Origin: Raineya sp.
GTDB taxonomy: Bacteria > Bacteroidota > Bacteroidia > Cytophagales > Thermonemataceae
Length of the DNA: 64,000 bases
Reading direction: 5' to 3'
Assembly: GCA_025454915.1 (NCBI GenBank)
Contig: JALONN010000003.1
Location: 124,001-188,000, forward strand
Of the stretch, positions 1-6,683 are shown one piece after another (position 1 is the first letter of the stretch; every line of letters starts with the position of its first letter). The position numbers and the translations under genes are program-made. The notes below the pieces were generated by a model that was given only the letters and a program-made list of their open reading frames with translations, was not told the origin of the DNA and ran no database searches.

Positions 1-1
1 C

Positions 2-733
2 ATAGAAACCGAGTTCTTGAAAAATACTTACCAAAAAAAAGATGTCAATGTTTATTTTAATTATTTGATGAATTTGTTTCTGCGAGAATTTTGCGATTAT
101 GGAACAAATCCTCTGAAATCTATTTATATTTCTGTCTGGGTACTTATTTCTTTTGGACTAGTCTATTTTGTCAGTCCTTTTAGAATAAATTATGATAAGA
201 ATGAAAACAATAGTCCTTCAACAATTTATGCTAAACTGTCAATATATGCTCGTTACTTTTCAGAAGAAAATAGCCTGAAAGATATTTATTTGGAATATGT
301 ACCTTCTGGAGTTGTTGATAACGATGCCACAAAATACGCTAATTTAGTAGAGAATAAAAAAGACAGATTACCTTCATTCTTCCATTGGGTATCTTTTCCA
401 CTTGCTTGGTGGCAAAAGGGAAAACATCAACTCATTCTGAAATTTTATAATTGGATAGACCAATACCCAATACATTGGCATGATTTCTCAAAGGCTCAAA
501 AAATAAAAGCATCATTGGTTTTTGGAATACTAATTGCCTTCGATTTTCTGTATTTTACGATAATTCGGGCTGTGGATTCATTCACACTAAGTCTGAATGT
601 ATTTTCTACATTGGGTTTTGGTGAAGTCCCTGTAAAAGGAATTATTCGTTATCTAACTGTTATAGAGGGATTTGTGGGTTGGTTTTTACTTTCTATTTTT
701 AGTGTAGCTCTTATAAGTCAAATTATACAATAA
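2..733 (+). CDS. Ion channel protein, C-terminal part (5' end outside window)
   Basis: The reading frame is open to the left edge of the window, so this is the C-terminal end of a longer gene; an internal TTG at 17 is not a convincing start. The visible part has three hydrophobic segments. The last two flank STLGFGEVP, which resembles the K+ channel selectivity filter (TVGYGD-type) of two-TM pore modules (Ion_trans_2). A soluble loop of about 100 residues separates the first membrane segment from the pore module. It is inferred to be a potassium or non-selective cation channel of the inner membrane. The missing N-terminus may carry a soluble sensor domain; this cannot be seen. Confidence 0.7.
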   Translation: METEFLKNTYQKKDVNVYFNYLMNLFLREFCDYGTNPLKSIYISVWVLISFGLVYFVSPFRINYDKNENNSPSTIYAKLSIYARYFSEENSLKDIYLEYVPSGVVDNDATKYANLVENKKDRLPSFFHWVSFPLAWWQKGKHQLILKFYNWIDQYPIHWHDFSKAQKIKASLVFGILIAFDFLYFTIIRAVDSFTLSLNVFSTLGFGEVPVKGIIRYLTVIEGFVGWFLLSIFSVALISQIIQ

Positions 734-771
734 ATAACTTTTCTACCTGTTTCATCTAAAATTATACAATT

Positions 772-1911
772 ATGAAAAAATGGATAATTTTATTCTGTTC
801 TACTATTATAAGTACACTTACATTCAGCCAAACCTTAAAAGAATTTAGAGAAAAAGGACATACTGCTTTTAAAAGTGGCAATATTGATGAAGCCATTCAG
901 ATTTATAAAAAAGGGGTGGAAACTTTTCCAAAAGATGCGACACTTTACAATAATTTGGGCTGGATGTATTATTTAAAAGAAGACTACAAAAATGCTATTA
1001 TTCATTTGCAAAAAGCAAATAATTTAGAACCTAATGATGCTCAGACACTTAAAAATATAGCAGAAGCATACTATGTTTCTAATAATTCTGATAGTGCTTT
1101 GGTTTATGCGAGTCAAGCCTTGAAAATCAATGAAAAAGATGGTTATGGATGTTTTTTGAAAGGAAAAATACTCATGGAACAACAAAAATATGAATTGGCT
1201 ATTACAGAATTTGATAAGGCAGCTACCTTAAATCCTGATGGTGCAGGTATTTACGAAAAACGAGGCTACTCTAAATTAATGCTGGAACAATATGAAGAGG
1301 CTCTTAAAGACTTCAATATTTTAATCAAATTAGAACCAGAATATCATATTGCCTACAACAACAGAGGGTATTGTACCATGATGCTCAAAGAGTATGCAAA
1401 AGCTCTCCCTGATTTTGATAAAGCTATTGCATTACGTTCTGACTACTCAACAGCTTATAACAATAAAGCCTACGCTAACTTTAAGATGGGAAAGAAAGAA
1501 GAAGCATGTAAAGACTGGCAAAAAGCTTCAGCTATGGGTAATCAGGATGCCAATAATTTTGTAGAAAGTTATTGTAAGAGTATGGAAATGACAATAGAAG
1601 GACACAGGCTTAGTCAGGGAGAAAAAATAATAGTTTCATCTTCTAAAACGCCTGTTTTTAAAGTATCGGGTATTAAAGCATATAGTAAAATTAAACTCAG
1701 TGTTGTTTTGAGTAAAGGTGTAAACTTAATTGTATTCAAATCAAATACAACTTCTACAAAAAGTACTTACACAACCACCGATAATAAAGGGAAGGCAGAT
1801 ATAAATTTAAGTAGTCTGTTAGATAAAAAAGGAAATTACCAGCTACATATTGAATATACAGACTCAGAAGGCAATACAAAAGAAATGGATTGTATTATGA
1901 AGTGGAAATAA
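772..1911 (+). CDS. Secreted TPR-repeat protein
   Basis: 379 residues. An N-terminal signal peptide (hydrophobic residues 4-18, ending near TFSQ) precedes about seven consecutive tetratricopeptide repeats covering residues 25-260, with the usual W/LG-Y-A-F-A-P spacing (for example NNLGWMYYLKEDYKNAI). The last ~100 residues are a non-TPR beta-rich tail. TPR arrays are protein-interaction scaffolds, so a periplasmic or surface scaffold is inferred; no partner is identifiable. It starts 38 bp after the channel gene, so co-transcription is possible. Its 3' end is followed by the palindrome at 1928-1960, which probably terminates it. Confidence 0.8.
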   Translation: MKKWIILFCSTIISTLTFSQTLKEFREKGHTAFKSGNIDEAIQIYKKGVETFPKDATLYNNLGWMYYLKEDYKNAIIHLQKANNLEPNDAQTLKNIAEAYYVSNNSDSALVYASQALKINEKDGYGCFLKGKILMEQQKYELAITEFDKAATLNPDGAGIYEKRGYSKLMLEQYEEALKDFNILIKLEPEYHIAYNNRGYCTMMLKEYAKALPDFDKAIALRSDYSTAYNNKAYANFKMGKKEEACKDWQKASAMGNQDANNFVESYCKSMEMTIEGHRLSQGEKIIVSSSKTPVFKVSGIKAYSKIKLSVVLSKGVNLIVFKSNTTSTKSTYTTTDNKGKADINLSSLLDKKGNYQLHIEYTDSEGNTKEMDCIMKWK

Positions 1912-1927
1912 ATATTACAGAAAATAG

Positions 1928-1960
1928 AAACCTTATAGGATTTGAAATCCTATAAGGTTT
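1928..1960. repeat. 33-nt palindromic intergenic repeat, copy 1 (probable bidirectional terminator)
   Basis: Perfect 16-bp inverted repeat AAACCTTATAGGATTT around a single central G. It lies between two convergent genes (stops at 1911 and 1972) and is followed by TTTTGTTT, as expected for a bidirectional intrinsic terminator. The same arm recurs at 2634-2666, 3316-3348, 6655-6671 and 53239-53319. Confidence 0.85.
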
Positions 1961-1971
1961 TGTTTATCATA

Positions 1972-2616
1972 TCAGATATTCCCATAAAATTCAGGATAAC
2001 CATTGGGCTCTGCATACAACGCCCAAGAAAAATCCTTACTTATCCAATAATGATTGTCATAAGCATACATCTCAGAAAACCACTTCCCTGAAAGCTCGCA
2101 GGCTCCTCTGTGAGAGAGTTTATGAACATAATAGATATGCTCTTTTTCTGCTTCAATGGCATTAGATAGTCGAATGAACTTTTCTGGATACTCATTGGCA
2201 TACTCAAACCATTTGGAATGTTTTAACTCTTTATCAAAGTTTTTCCAAATATATTCCCACGTTTCTTCATTAATTGGTTTTCGGTAGGGGACTTGGGGAA
2301 ATGTCTGAGCTTTTTTTAGGTCAATTTTTAATTGCTTGCGAATTTTAAGCAAGATTTCGGAAACATCAGAAACATCTTTCTTTTTCTCCATATCTGTTTG
2401 AATAGATTTTGTAATGAAATCTAGGATTTCTGTTCTTTGATTTTCTGATACAAAATCTTCTGAATCAAAGGCTTCAATGCTTTCTATAAACAAATTGAGG
2501 CAAATATGATGATGAAATACATTCAAAGGATAATATCCTGAAATATATTTAGATTTGACTTGATGTATCTGCTGAACAAGGCTATGCCTCAAGGCATTGT
2601 ATATTATATCATCCAT
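1972..2616 (-). CDS. Hypothetical protein
   Basis: 214 residues and soluble, with no signal peptide or membrane segment. I do not recognise the family. The N-terminal half is helical and polar, and the C-terminal third is rich in Trp, Tyr, His and Gly (including SGKWFSEMYAYDNHYW and ALYAEPNGYPEFYG), which suggests a compact folded domain. The ATG at 2616 gives the only sensible start. It lies convergent to the upstream TPR gene and downstream of the NUDIX gene on the same strand. The two are separated by palindrome copy 2, so it probably has its own transcript. No function is inferred. Confidence 0.6.
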   Translation of the reverse strand: MDDIIYNALRHSLVQQIHQVKSKYISGYYPLNVFHHHICLNLFIESIEAFDSEDFVSENQRTEILDFITKSIQTDMEKKKDVSDVSEILLKIRKQLKIDLKKAQTFPQVPYRKPINEETWEYIWKNFDKELKHSKWFEYANEYPEKFIRLSNAIEAEKEHIYYVHKLSHRGACELSGKWFSEMYAYDNHYWISKDFSWALYAEPNGYPEFYGNI

Positions 2617-2633
2617 AGAATCCGAATAAAAAT

Positions 2634-2666
2634 AAACCTTATAGGATTTTAAATCCTATAAGGTTT
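2634..2666. repeat. 33-nt palindromic repeat, copy 2, overlapping a stop codon
   Basis: Identical to copy 1 except for the central base (T instead of G): 16-bp arms AAACCTTATAGGATTT and its complement. The minus-strand NUDIX gene ends inside it, and its last two codons (Thr, Leu) and TAG stop are supplied by the repeat. It is the likely terminator of that gene. Confidence 0.85.
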
Positions 2667-3303
2667 GAGGATACAAATACACCATCAGATTCAGTCTTGC
2701 AGTAATGCTACTCATCAGGGGCATGGCTTCCTCGATAGGGCATACAAACGTACTGATAAATTCACTTTCACCTTCTGCACCAGTTTGTTTTCCTCTGAAA
2801 GAGTCAATTTCTGATGCTGAAAGCTCTACTTCGCAGGCAAACAAATAACCACCTTCATCCAAAAGCCCTGGGGAACTGTATAAAAGTGTATCGTTGAGTA
2901 ATTTTAATTGTTCTTTTTGTACTTCAAGACCTGTTTCTTCGGCTATTTCTTTGACAGCGACAGCAAAAGGGTCGGTGTTGTTATCACACATACCTGCTGG
3001 GTGTTCGTAAGAGTATTCTCCATTGGCAATTCGGTACTGACGAACCAAAAGCAGATGACGGCGTTTTGTTTCTTTTTCAATCAGTATAGTTACGATACTT
3101 ACAAAATGTCCACGAATAAGAGCAACAGGCAATAACTTTTCACCATTGGGGGCTTGAGCCTCTGCATGAACAAAACCAAACAAAAGTTCACCATTTTCTT
3201 TATGTACCAGATGCAAGGGGCGTACCTCCGAAACAGTAATCTGATTGCGTTCTAAGGCTTTGAGCCACTGATGATATTTGAGAGAATCTTCAAGATTTTG
3301 CAT
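2656..3303 (-). CDS. NUDIX hydrolase, ADP-sugar pyrophosphatase-like
   Basis: 215 residues. The Nudix box spans about residues 104-126 (GMCDNNT...KEIAEETGL). The metal-binding EE pair is intact, but the first conserved Glu is Thr110 and the Arg of REUxEE is Lys118. The N-terminal strand-rich extension of about 80 residues is typical of ADP-ribose and sugar-nucleotide pyrophosphatases. The family cleaves nucleoside diphosphates linked to another moiety; the substrate here is uncertain, and the altered box may lower or change activity. The stop codon lies inside palindrome copy 2 and the start is followed upstream by palindrome copy 3, so the gene is bracketed by repeats. Confidence 0.8.
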   Translation of the reverse strand: MQNLEDSLKYHQWLKALERNQITVSEVRPLHLVHKENGELLFGFVHAEAQAPNGEKLLPVALIRGHFVSIVTILIEKETKRRHLLLVRQYRIANGEYSYEHPAGMCDNNTDPFAVAVKEIAEETGLEVQKEQLKLLNDTLLYSSPGLLDEGGYLFACEVELSASEIDSFRGKQTGAEGESEFISTFVCPIEEAMPLMSSITARLNLMVYLYPQTL

Positions 3304-3315
3304 ATTCGTTTATTC

Positions 3316-3348
3316 AACCCTATAAGGTTTTTAAAACCTTATAGGGTT
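3316..3348. repeat. 33-nt palindromic repeat, copy 3 (arms in inverted order)
   Basis: Perfect 16-bp arms AACCCTATAAGGTTTT around one central T. The core CCTATAAGG/CCTTATAGG is shared with copies 1 and 2, but the arm is flipped (GGTTTT now faces the centre). It lies between the minus-strand 85-residue gene and the NUDIX start, where it may terminate the former or sit in the leader of the latter. Confidence 0.8.
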
Positions 3349-3392
3349 TGTTGTAATAATAATTTTTAAAACTTTATAAATTTTCTACAATC

Positions 3393-3446
3393 TATACATT
3401 TTAAAATATAATCATACATTTTTATTATACGACTATACATTTTTAT
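3393..3446. repeat. Three phased direct repeats of TATACATTTT
   Basis: TATACATTTT at 3393, CATACATTTT at 3413 and TATACATTTT at 3434 are spaced 20 and 21 bp apart, that is two helical turns. They sit upstream of the minus-strand NUDIX gene. They could be an iterated protein-binding site or simply AT-rich drift. Confidence 0.45.
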
Positions 3447-3457
3447 TTTGTTGTATA

Positions 3458-3715
3458 TTATTTTCTTTGTTTTGTAAATCTTATTTTACTTACAGCTTTA
3501 TATTGTGTACTTTTTACACCTCCAAACACAGCTTTGATGTACGCTTTTATTTTGTTGGCAACACTTACAAGTCCAATGTCTTCTGTATAAAGTAAATTGT
3601 TTTTCTCTGTCATCATTTGACTTCTCAGAGCTTCTTTGTGTATAGCATCTTTCATGGCTTTTATTTTAGCCTGCAATGCTTTTTTACTTAAAAAGCTCAT
3701 TTTAAAAATTCTCAT
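3458..3715 (-). CDS. Small basic hypothetical protein
   Basis: Up to 85 residues, strongly basic, with no signal peptide or membrane helix and no recognised family. It overlaps the 3' end of the upstream membrane-protein gene by 14 bp from the first ATG. A second ATG at 3700 lies 1 bp after that gene's TAA and would give an 80-residue product starting MSFLSKK, which I consider equally likely. The tight coupling suggests co-transcription and co-translation with the membrane protein. Whether it is a real gene rests on this spacing and its Lys-rich composition only. Confidence 0.5.
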   Translation of the reverse strand: MRIFKMSFLSKKALQAKIKAMKDAIHKEALRSQMMTEKNNLLYTEDIGLVSVANKIKAYIKAVFGGVKSTQYKAVSKIRFTKQRK

Positions 3716-4274
3716 CTGTCAGGATTTTCTTAGCTTTTAGTTTTTCTAAAATAAAATGTGCTTCTGACTCATCAATTCCATCTCCAAATTTAACATTTTG
3801 TGAACCGTAATTAAATCGAATAGTTCCGTTTGTATGATAGAAAGCTAAATTTCTACTAAGCAAAAACTTGTTTGATGTGCTTTCTTCTTCTTGTATCTTT
3901 ATGTTTTTTACTTCATGTGTGTCATAATTTTTTGGCTTCGAGAACAATAAACCTTTTTTTCTTATCATAAAAGATTCTTTTCTAAATGTAATGATTTCTT
4001 TTCCAATCGCATTCCAAAGAAGTAGCTTAAGTGTAAAGAACCCTATAAGAGTCCAAAGACAAAGCCAAAAAAGTATAGATAAAATAAAAGAGAGTTCTCT
4101 TATAAAAATTGTTAGTGTCAGAAAAGTAATACCTATCATTTCTCCTACCACCCAACCGACCAGCCATGCCCCGTTAAAGATTATAAAAAACCAGTTCTTT
4201 TTTGTTGGAATAATTATCTCAAGTCCATAAATGTTTTCATTTAGTTTAACTCGTCCATTATACAGTTTTTCCAT
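3702..4274 (-). CDS. Membrane protein with cytoplasmic PH-like tail, unknown function
   Basis: The ATG at 4274 (MEKLYNGR) is preferred over an in-frame ATG at 4337 because the longer form would overlap the upstream gene by 26 bp and carry an odd leader. The protein has about 190 residues. Two adjacent hydrophobic segments (FFIIFNGAWLVGWVVGEMIG and the following stretch) lie in the first half, then a beta-rich C-terminal domain with RKESFMIRKKGLLF and FYHTNGTIRFNYG strands, resembling bacterial PH-like domains of small membrane proteins. It is second in a likely operon of membrane or envelope unknowns (6069 down to 3458). Confidence 0.6.
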   Translation of the reverse strand: MEKLYNGRVKLNENIYGLEIIIPTKKNWFFIIFNGAWLVGWVVGEMIGITFLTLTIFIRELSFILSILFWLCLWTLIGFFTLKLLLWNAIGKEIITFRKESFMIRKKGLLFSKPKNYDTHEVKNIKIQEEESTSNKFLLSRNLAFYHTNGTIRFNYGSQNVKFGDGIDESEAHFILEKLKAKKILTDENF

Positions 4275-4311
4275 AGTTATTCTATAAAGTGTATAGAGGA
4301 AGAATATTTGT

Positions 4312-5328
4312 TCATAAGGCAGGTTTTTTATCATCAAATTTAAAACCTAGTTCAGTTTCAGAGCGTTTCTTGATTACTTCCAAAATCATTTCATTGAAGT
4401 CATTTAAAACATAGTCAGCACACAACTTACTATAAAAGTTTAAATTTGTTGTTATTCTGTATTTACAAGTCAATGTTACAATATTTTTAGTTCTACTAAC
4501 ACTATCTATTTTATAACTACCTTCTATTACATCAAAATATTTTCCTCCTATCATCACATGCTCATCAAGAGTTGTTGGGGGGATGGATTGAGGGTCAACC
4601 TTAATGTCATAACCAAAACCATTCCCTTCACTCCAAGTCTTGATAATTTCTTTAAACCTAATACCTTTCTCCCAAGTGATACTTCTGACTCCACCTATAC
4701 CATTTTTATCTAGTTCGCCATTGAGAGGTTTGGGGATTCCAATTAAATGGATAAAGTGTGTATTGATCTCTGTTGTTTTAATATTCTTGACATTTTTTAT
4801 ATTTTCCCAAACCTTAAGCTTTTCAGCATTTACTTCAATGGAGGTTGTAACTGTATGATATTGGTCTTCTACTTGAAAGTTACTTTCAACTATCAAAACC
4901 ATAAAAGGAAGCAATAATGAGACATAAAGTTTTCTTCCTTTACCTTCCTGTTTTAGTTTAATTAATCGAAATATAAATGCTCCAAGTGTGCCTAATAATA
5001 AAAAGGGAGCAACAATCATAACTAAACATATCATTCCTTCAAAACCTCTGATGTAAGATAAAAAGAAAAATGTCATGACAATCCCCCAAGGCAAAAGCAA
5101 ATACGTAGTGTAAGATTGTAATTGCTCTTTTGTTGAAAATAAAACGGGTATTGCTCCAAGAATAATAGGTAAAATAAAAATATATCCAATTGAAACATTA
5201 TGATGACTTATGGTTACTATAAACATTGCAAGAAACGCATAAGCGACACCTGCAACAAGCCCAATCAATAAAGTTTTTAATCTTGAAGGTTTCATGAATG
5301 ATTCAATCATAAATTCTGTTTTAAGCAA
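4312..5328 (-). CDS. Polytopic membrane protein with C-terminal SRPBCC-like domain
   Basis: 338 residues. Four to five transmembrane segments fill residues ~15-150. The remaining ~180 residues form a soluble domain whose opening (SIEVNAEKLKVWENIKNV) and strand-helix pattern look like the START/SRPBCC ligand-binding fold often annotated as polyketide cyclase/dehydrase. Such domains bind hydrophobic ligands, but the actual ligand is unknown. The start at 5328 is 6 bp after the upstream stop, which indicates an operon; ATGs at residues 7 and 12 are alternatives. Fusion of this fold to a membrane domain is known in Bacteroidota hypothetical proteins. Confidence 0.6.
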   Translation of the reverse strand: MLKTEFMIESFMKPSRLKTLLIGLVAGVAYAFLAMFIVTISHHNVSIGYIFILPIILGAIPVLFSTKEQLQSYTTYLLLPWGIVMTFFFLSYIRGFEGMICLVMIVAPFLLLGTLGAFIFRLIKLKQEGKGRKLYVSLLLPFMVLIVESNFQVEDQYHTVTTSIEVNAEKLKVWENIKNVKNIKTTEINTHFIHLIGIPKPLNGELDKNGIGGVRSITWEKGIRFKEIIKTWSEGNGFGYDIKVDPQSIPPTTLDEHVMIGGKYFDVIEGSYKIDSVSRTKNIVTLTCKYRITTNLNFYSKLCADYVLNDFNEMILEVIKKRSETELGFKFDDKKPAL

Positions 5329-5334
5329 ACTGAA

Positions 5335-6069
5335 TTATTTTACTTTTTCAAAAATGTATTGTTCAATGATTGCATAATATGAAATATACTTGCCATCCTT
5401 GACTCTTTCTATTACTTTAGGATAGTTTAAAATCAAATAACCTTTTTCATCAATTCCAATTTGGGATACGCCACCACTTGCTTTAAGCCCTTTATATATT
5501 AAAATAAACCTGCTATTTTCCATTTTATATTTTGCTGATACCATTTTTTTGAATTTCACCTTTCCCAATTCTTTAACATAAATTTTAAAGTTATTCTCAT
5601 CTATAACTGCAAAGGCTTCATCATCTTTACTTTTATCTTCTATGAGTACATCAGGAAGTCTATAATAAGTTGTCGTAGGAATATAAACAGAATCATTAAA
5701 ATTTATTGACCGATATTTAATCATTCTCCAAGTTCCAATAATTTTTTTATAATCGGATATACCAGTTGTAGTATCAAGTTGTGCATGTGGAATAGCTGAA
5801 TTTGATGTTAAAGATACTTTGACACCTTTTTCATTAAAACCTAATGAGAGTTGTGTTTTGCGAATAGTAGGGGTAACAAATTTATAATAAGCCTCAAAAT
5901 CTACATTCCAACCAGGGAATTCAAGTCTTGGTCTTGAAATTTTGTAGTCTAATGGGATAACTAAAGAAGTATCTTTAGGTGTTTTAGAAATTTTTTCAAA
6001 ATTAATATCTTGTGCCAATAGATTAAATGTAACAAATGTCAGTACAAGCAAAATCAATAATTTCATCAT
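5335..6069 (-). CDS. Secreted hypothetical protein, lipocalin-like
   Basis: 244 residues beginning with a clear signal peptide (hydrophobic core, cleavage near NLLAQ). The middle contains KKIIGTWRMIKY, a G-x-W strand opening typical of lipocalin-like beta barrels, followed by repeated strands to the C-terminus. It is probably exported to the periplasm or outer membrane. It begins a three- to four-gene minus-strand cluster in which genes are separated by only a few bases. The lipocalin assignment is a motif-level impression; no ligand is inferred. Confidence 0.6.
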   Translation of the reverse strand: MMKLLILLVLTFVTFNLLAQDINFEKISKTPKDTSLVIPLDYKISRPRLEFPGWNVDFEAYYKFVTPTIRKTQLSLGFNEKGVKVSLTSNSAIPHAQLDTTTGISDYKKIIGTWRMIKYRSINFNDSVYIPTTTYYRLPDVLIEDKSKDDEAFAVIDENNFKIYVKELGKVKFKKMVSAKYKMENSRFILIYKGLKASGGVSQIGIDEKGYLILNYPKVIERVKDGKYISYYAIIEQYIFEKVK

Positions 6070-6099
6070 ATAGTTTTCATTTTTGAGATGATTTACTTT

Positions 6100-6609
6100 T
6101 TAATAATTAAACTGCCCGAAATAAGTTATCCAATACTCTTTTCCTAAGCTATCATTATCTTTTTTCTGATAAAATGTATTCCAATATTTTCTAAAAAGGT
6201 CGCTACTATACCCGTTGGCATCATGAAAAGTCTGAGGAGCTTTTTCATAGGCTTTTTCAATAGCATTAGAGAGGGTACTTAAGTCTTCATTGTCCTCATT
6301 CATTGGAGAAATGCATGATTGTGTCATTTCTATTTCAATTTCTTGGCTTGTACCAACTACAAAGAATGTCCCACAATCATCACTTAAAATCCAAGCCTGA
6401 TATAACAATGTAGGGTTTTTAGTATCTGTAATTTCAAAATATTCCCAAGCCATCTGTTCCGATTCAGCTATTTCAACGGCTTCATAGAGAGTATGTCTAG
6501 GACCCCAAGCATTTTTACAAGCAATTAGAAACTGATTTCGCTGTATTTCTGTAAGCTCTGCAAAATTATAACGATCAACTATTTTACCTTTAGAAAATTG
6601 TAAGTTCAT
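6100..6609 (-). CDS. Hypothetical cytoplasmic protein
   Basis: About 169 residues from the ATG at 6609 (MNLQFSKGK); an upstream in-frame ATG at 6642 adds eleven residues of atypical sequence. It is acidic, with no signal peptide or membrane segment. Conserved-looking aromatic patches (ACKNAWGPRHTLYEAVE, YQAWILSDDCGTFFV, FRKYWNTFYQ) suggest a small alpha/beta domain. The family is not recognised. It lies 30 bp upstream of the secreted lipocalin-like gene on the same strand, so it may be the first gene of that operon. Confidence 0.55.
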   Translation of the reverse strand: MNLQFSKGKIVDRYNFAELTEIQRNQFLIACKNAWGPRHTLYEAVEIAESEQMAWEYFEITDTKNPTLLYQAWILSDDCGTFFVVGTSQEIEIEMTQSCISPMNEDNEDLSTLSNAIEKAYEKAPQTFHDANGYSSDLFRKYWNTFYQKKDNDSLGKEYWITYFGQFNY

Positions 6610-6654
6610 AGACTTGAGATTTTTATGTAGAAGAGGAATCATTTGTTTTACATT

Positions 6655-6671
6655 AAAACCTATAAGGTTTT
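6655..6671. repeat. Half-size copy of the palindromic repeat
   Basis: AAAACCTATAAGGTTTT, a 17-nt single-unit version of the repeat core, lies between the SNF2 stop (6684) and the next gene. It is probably a terminator for the SNF2 helicase and may be an evolutionary precursor or remnant of the 33-nt form. Confidence 0.7.
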
Positions 6672-6683
6672 TGCTACTTTGTT

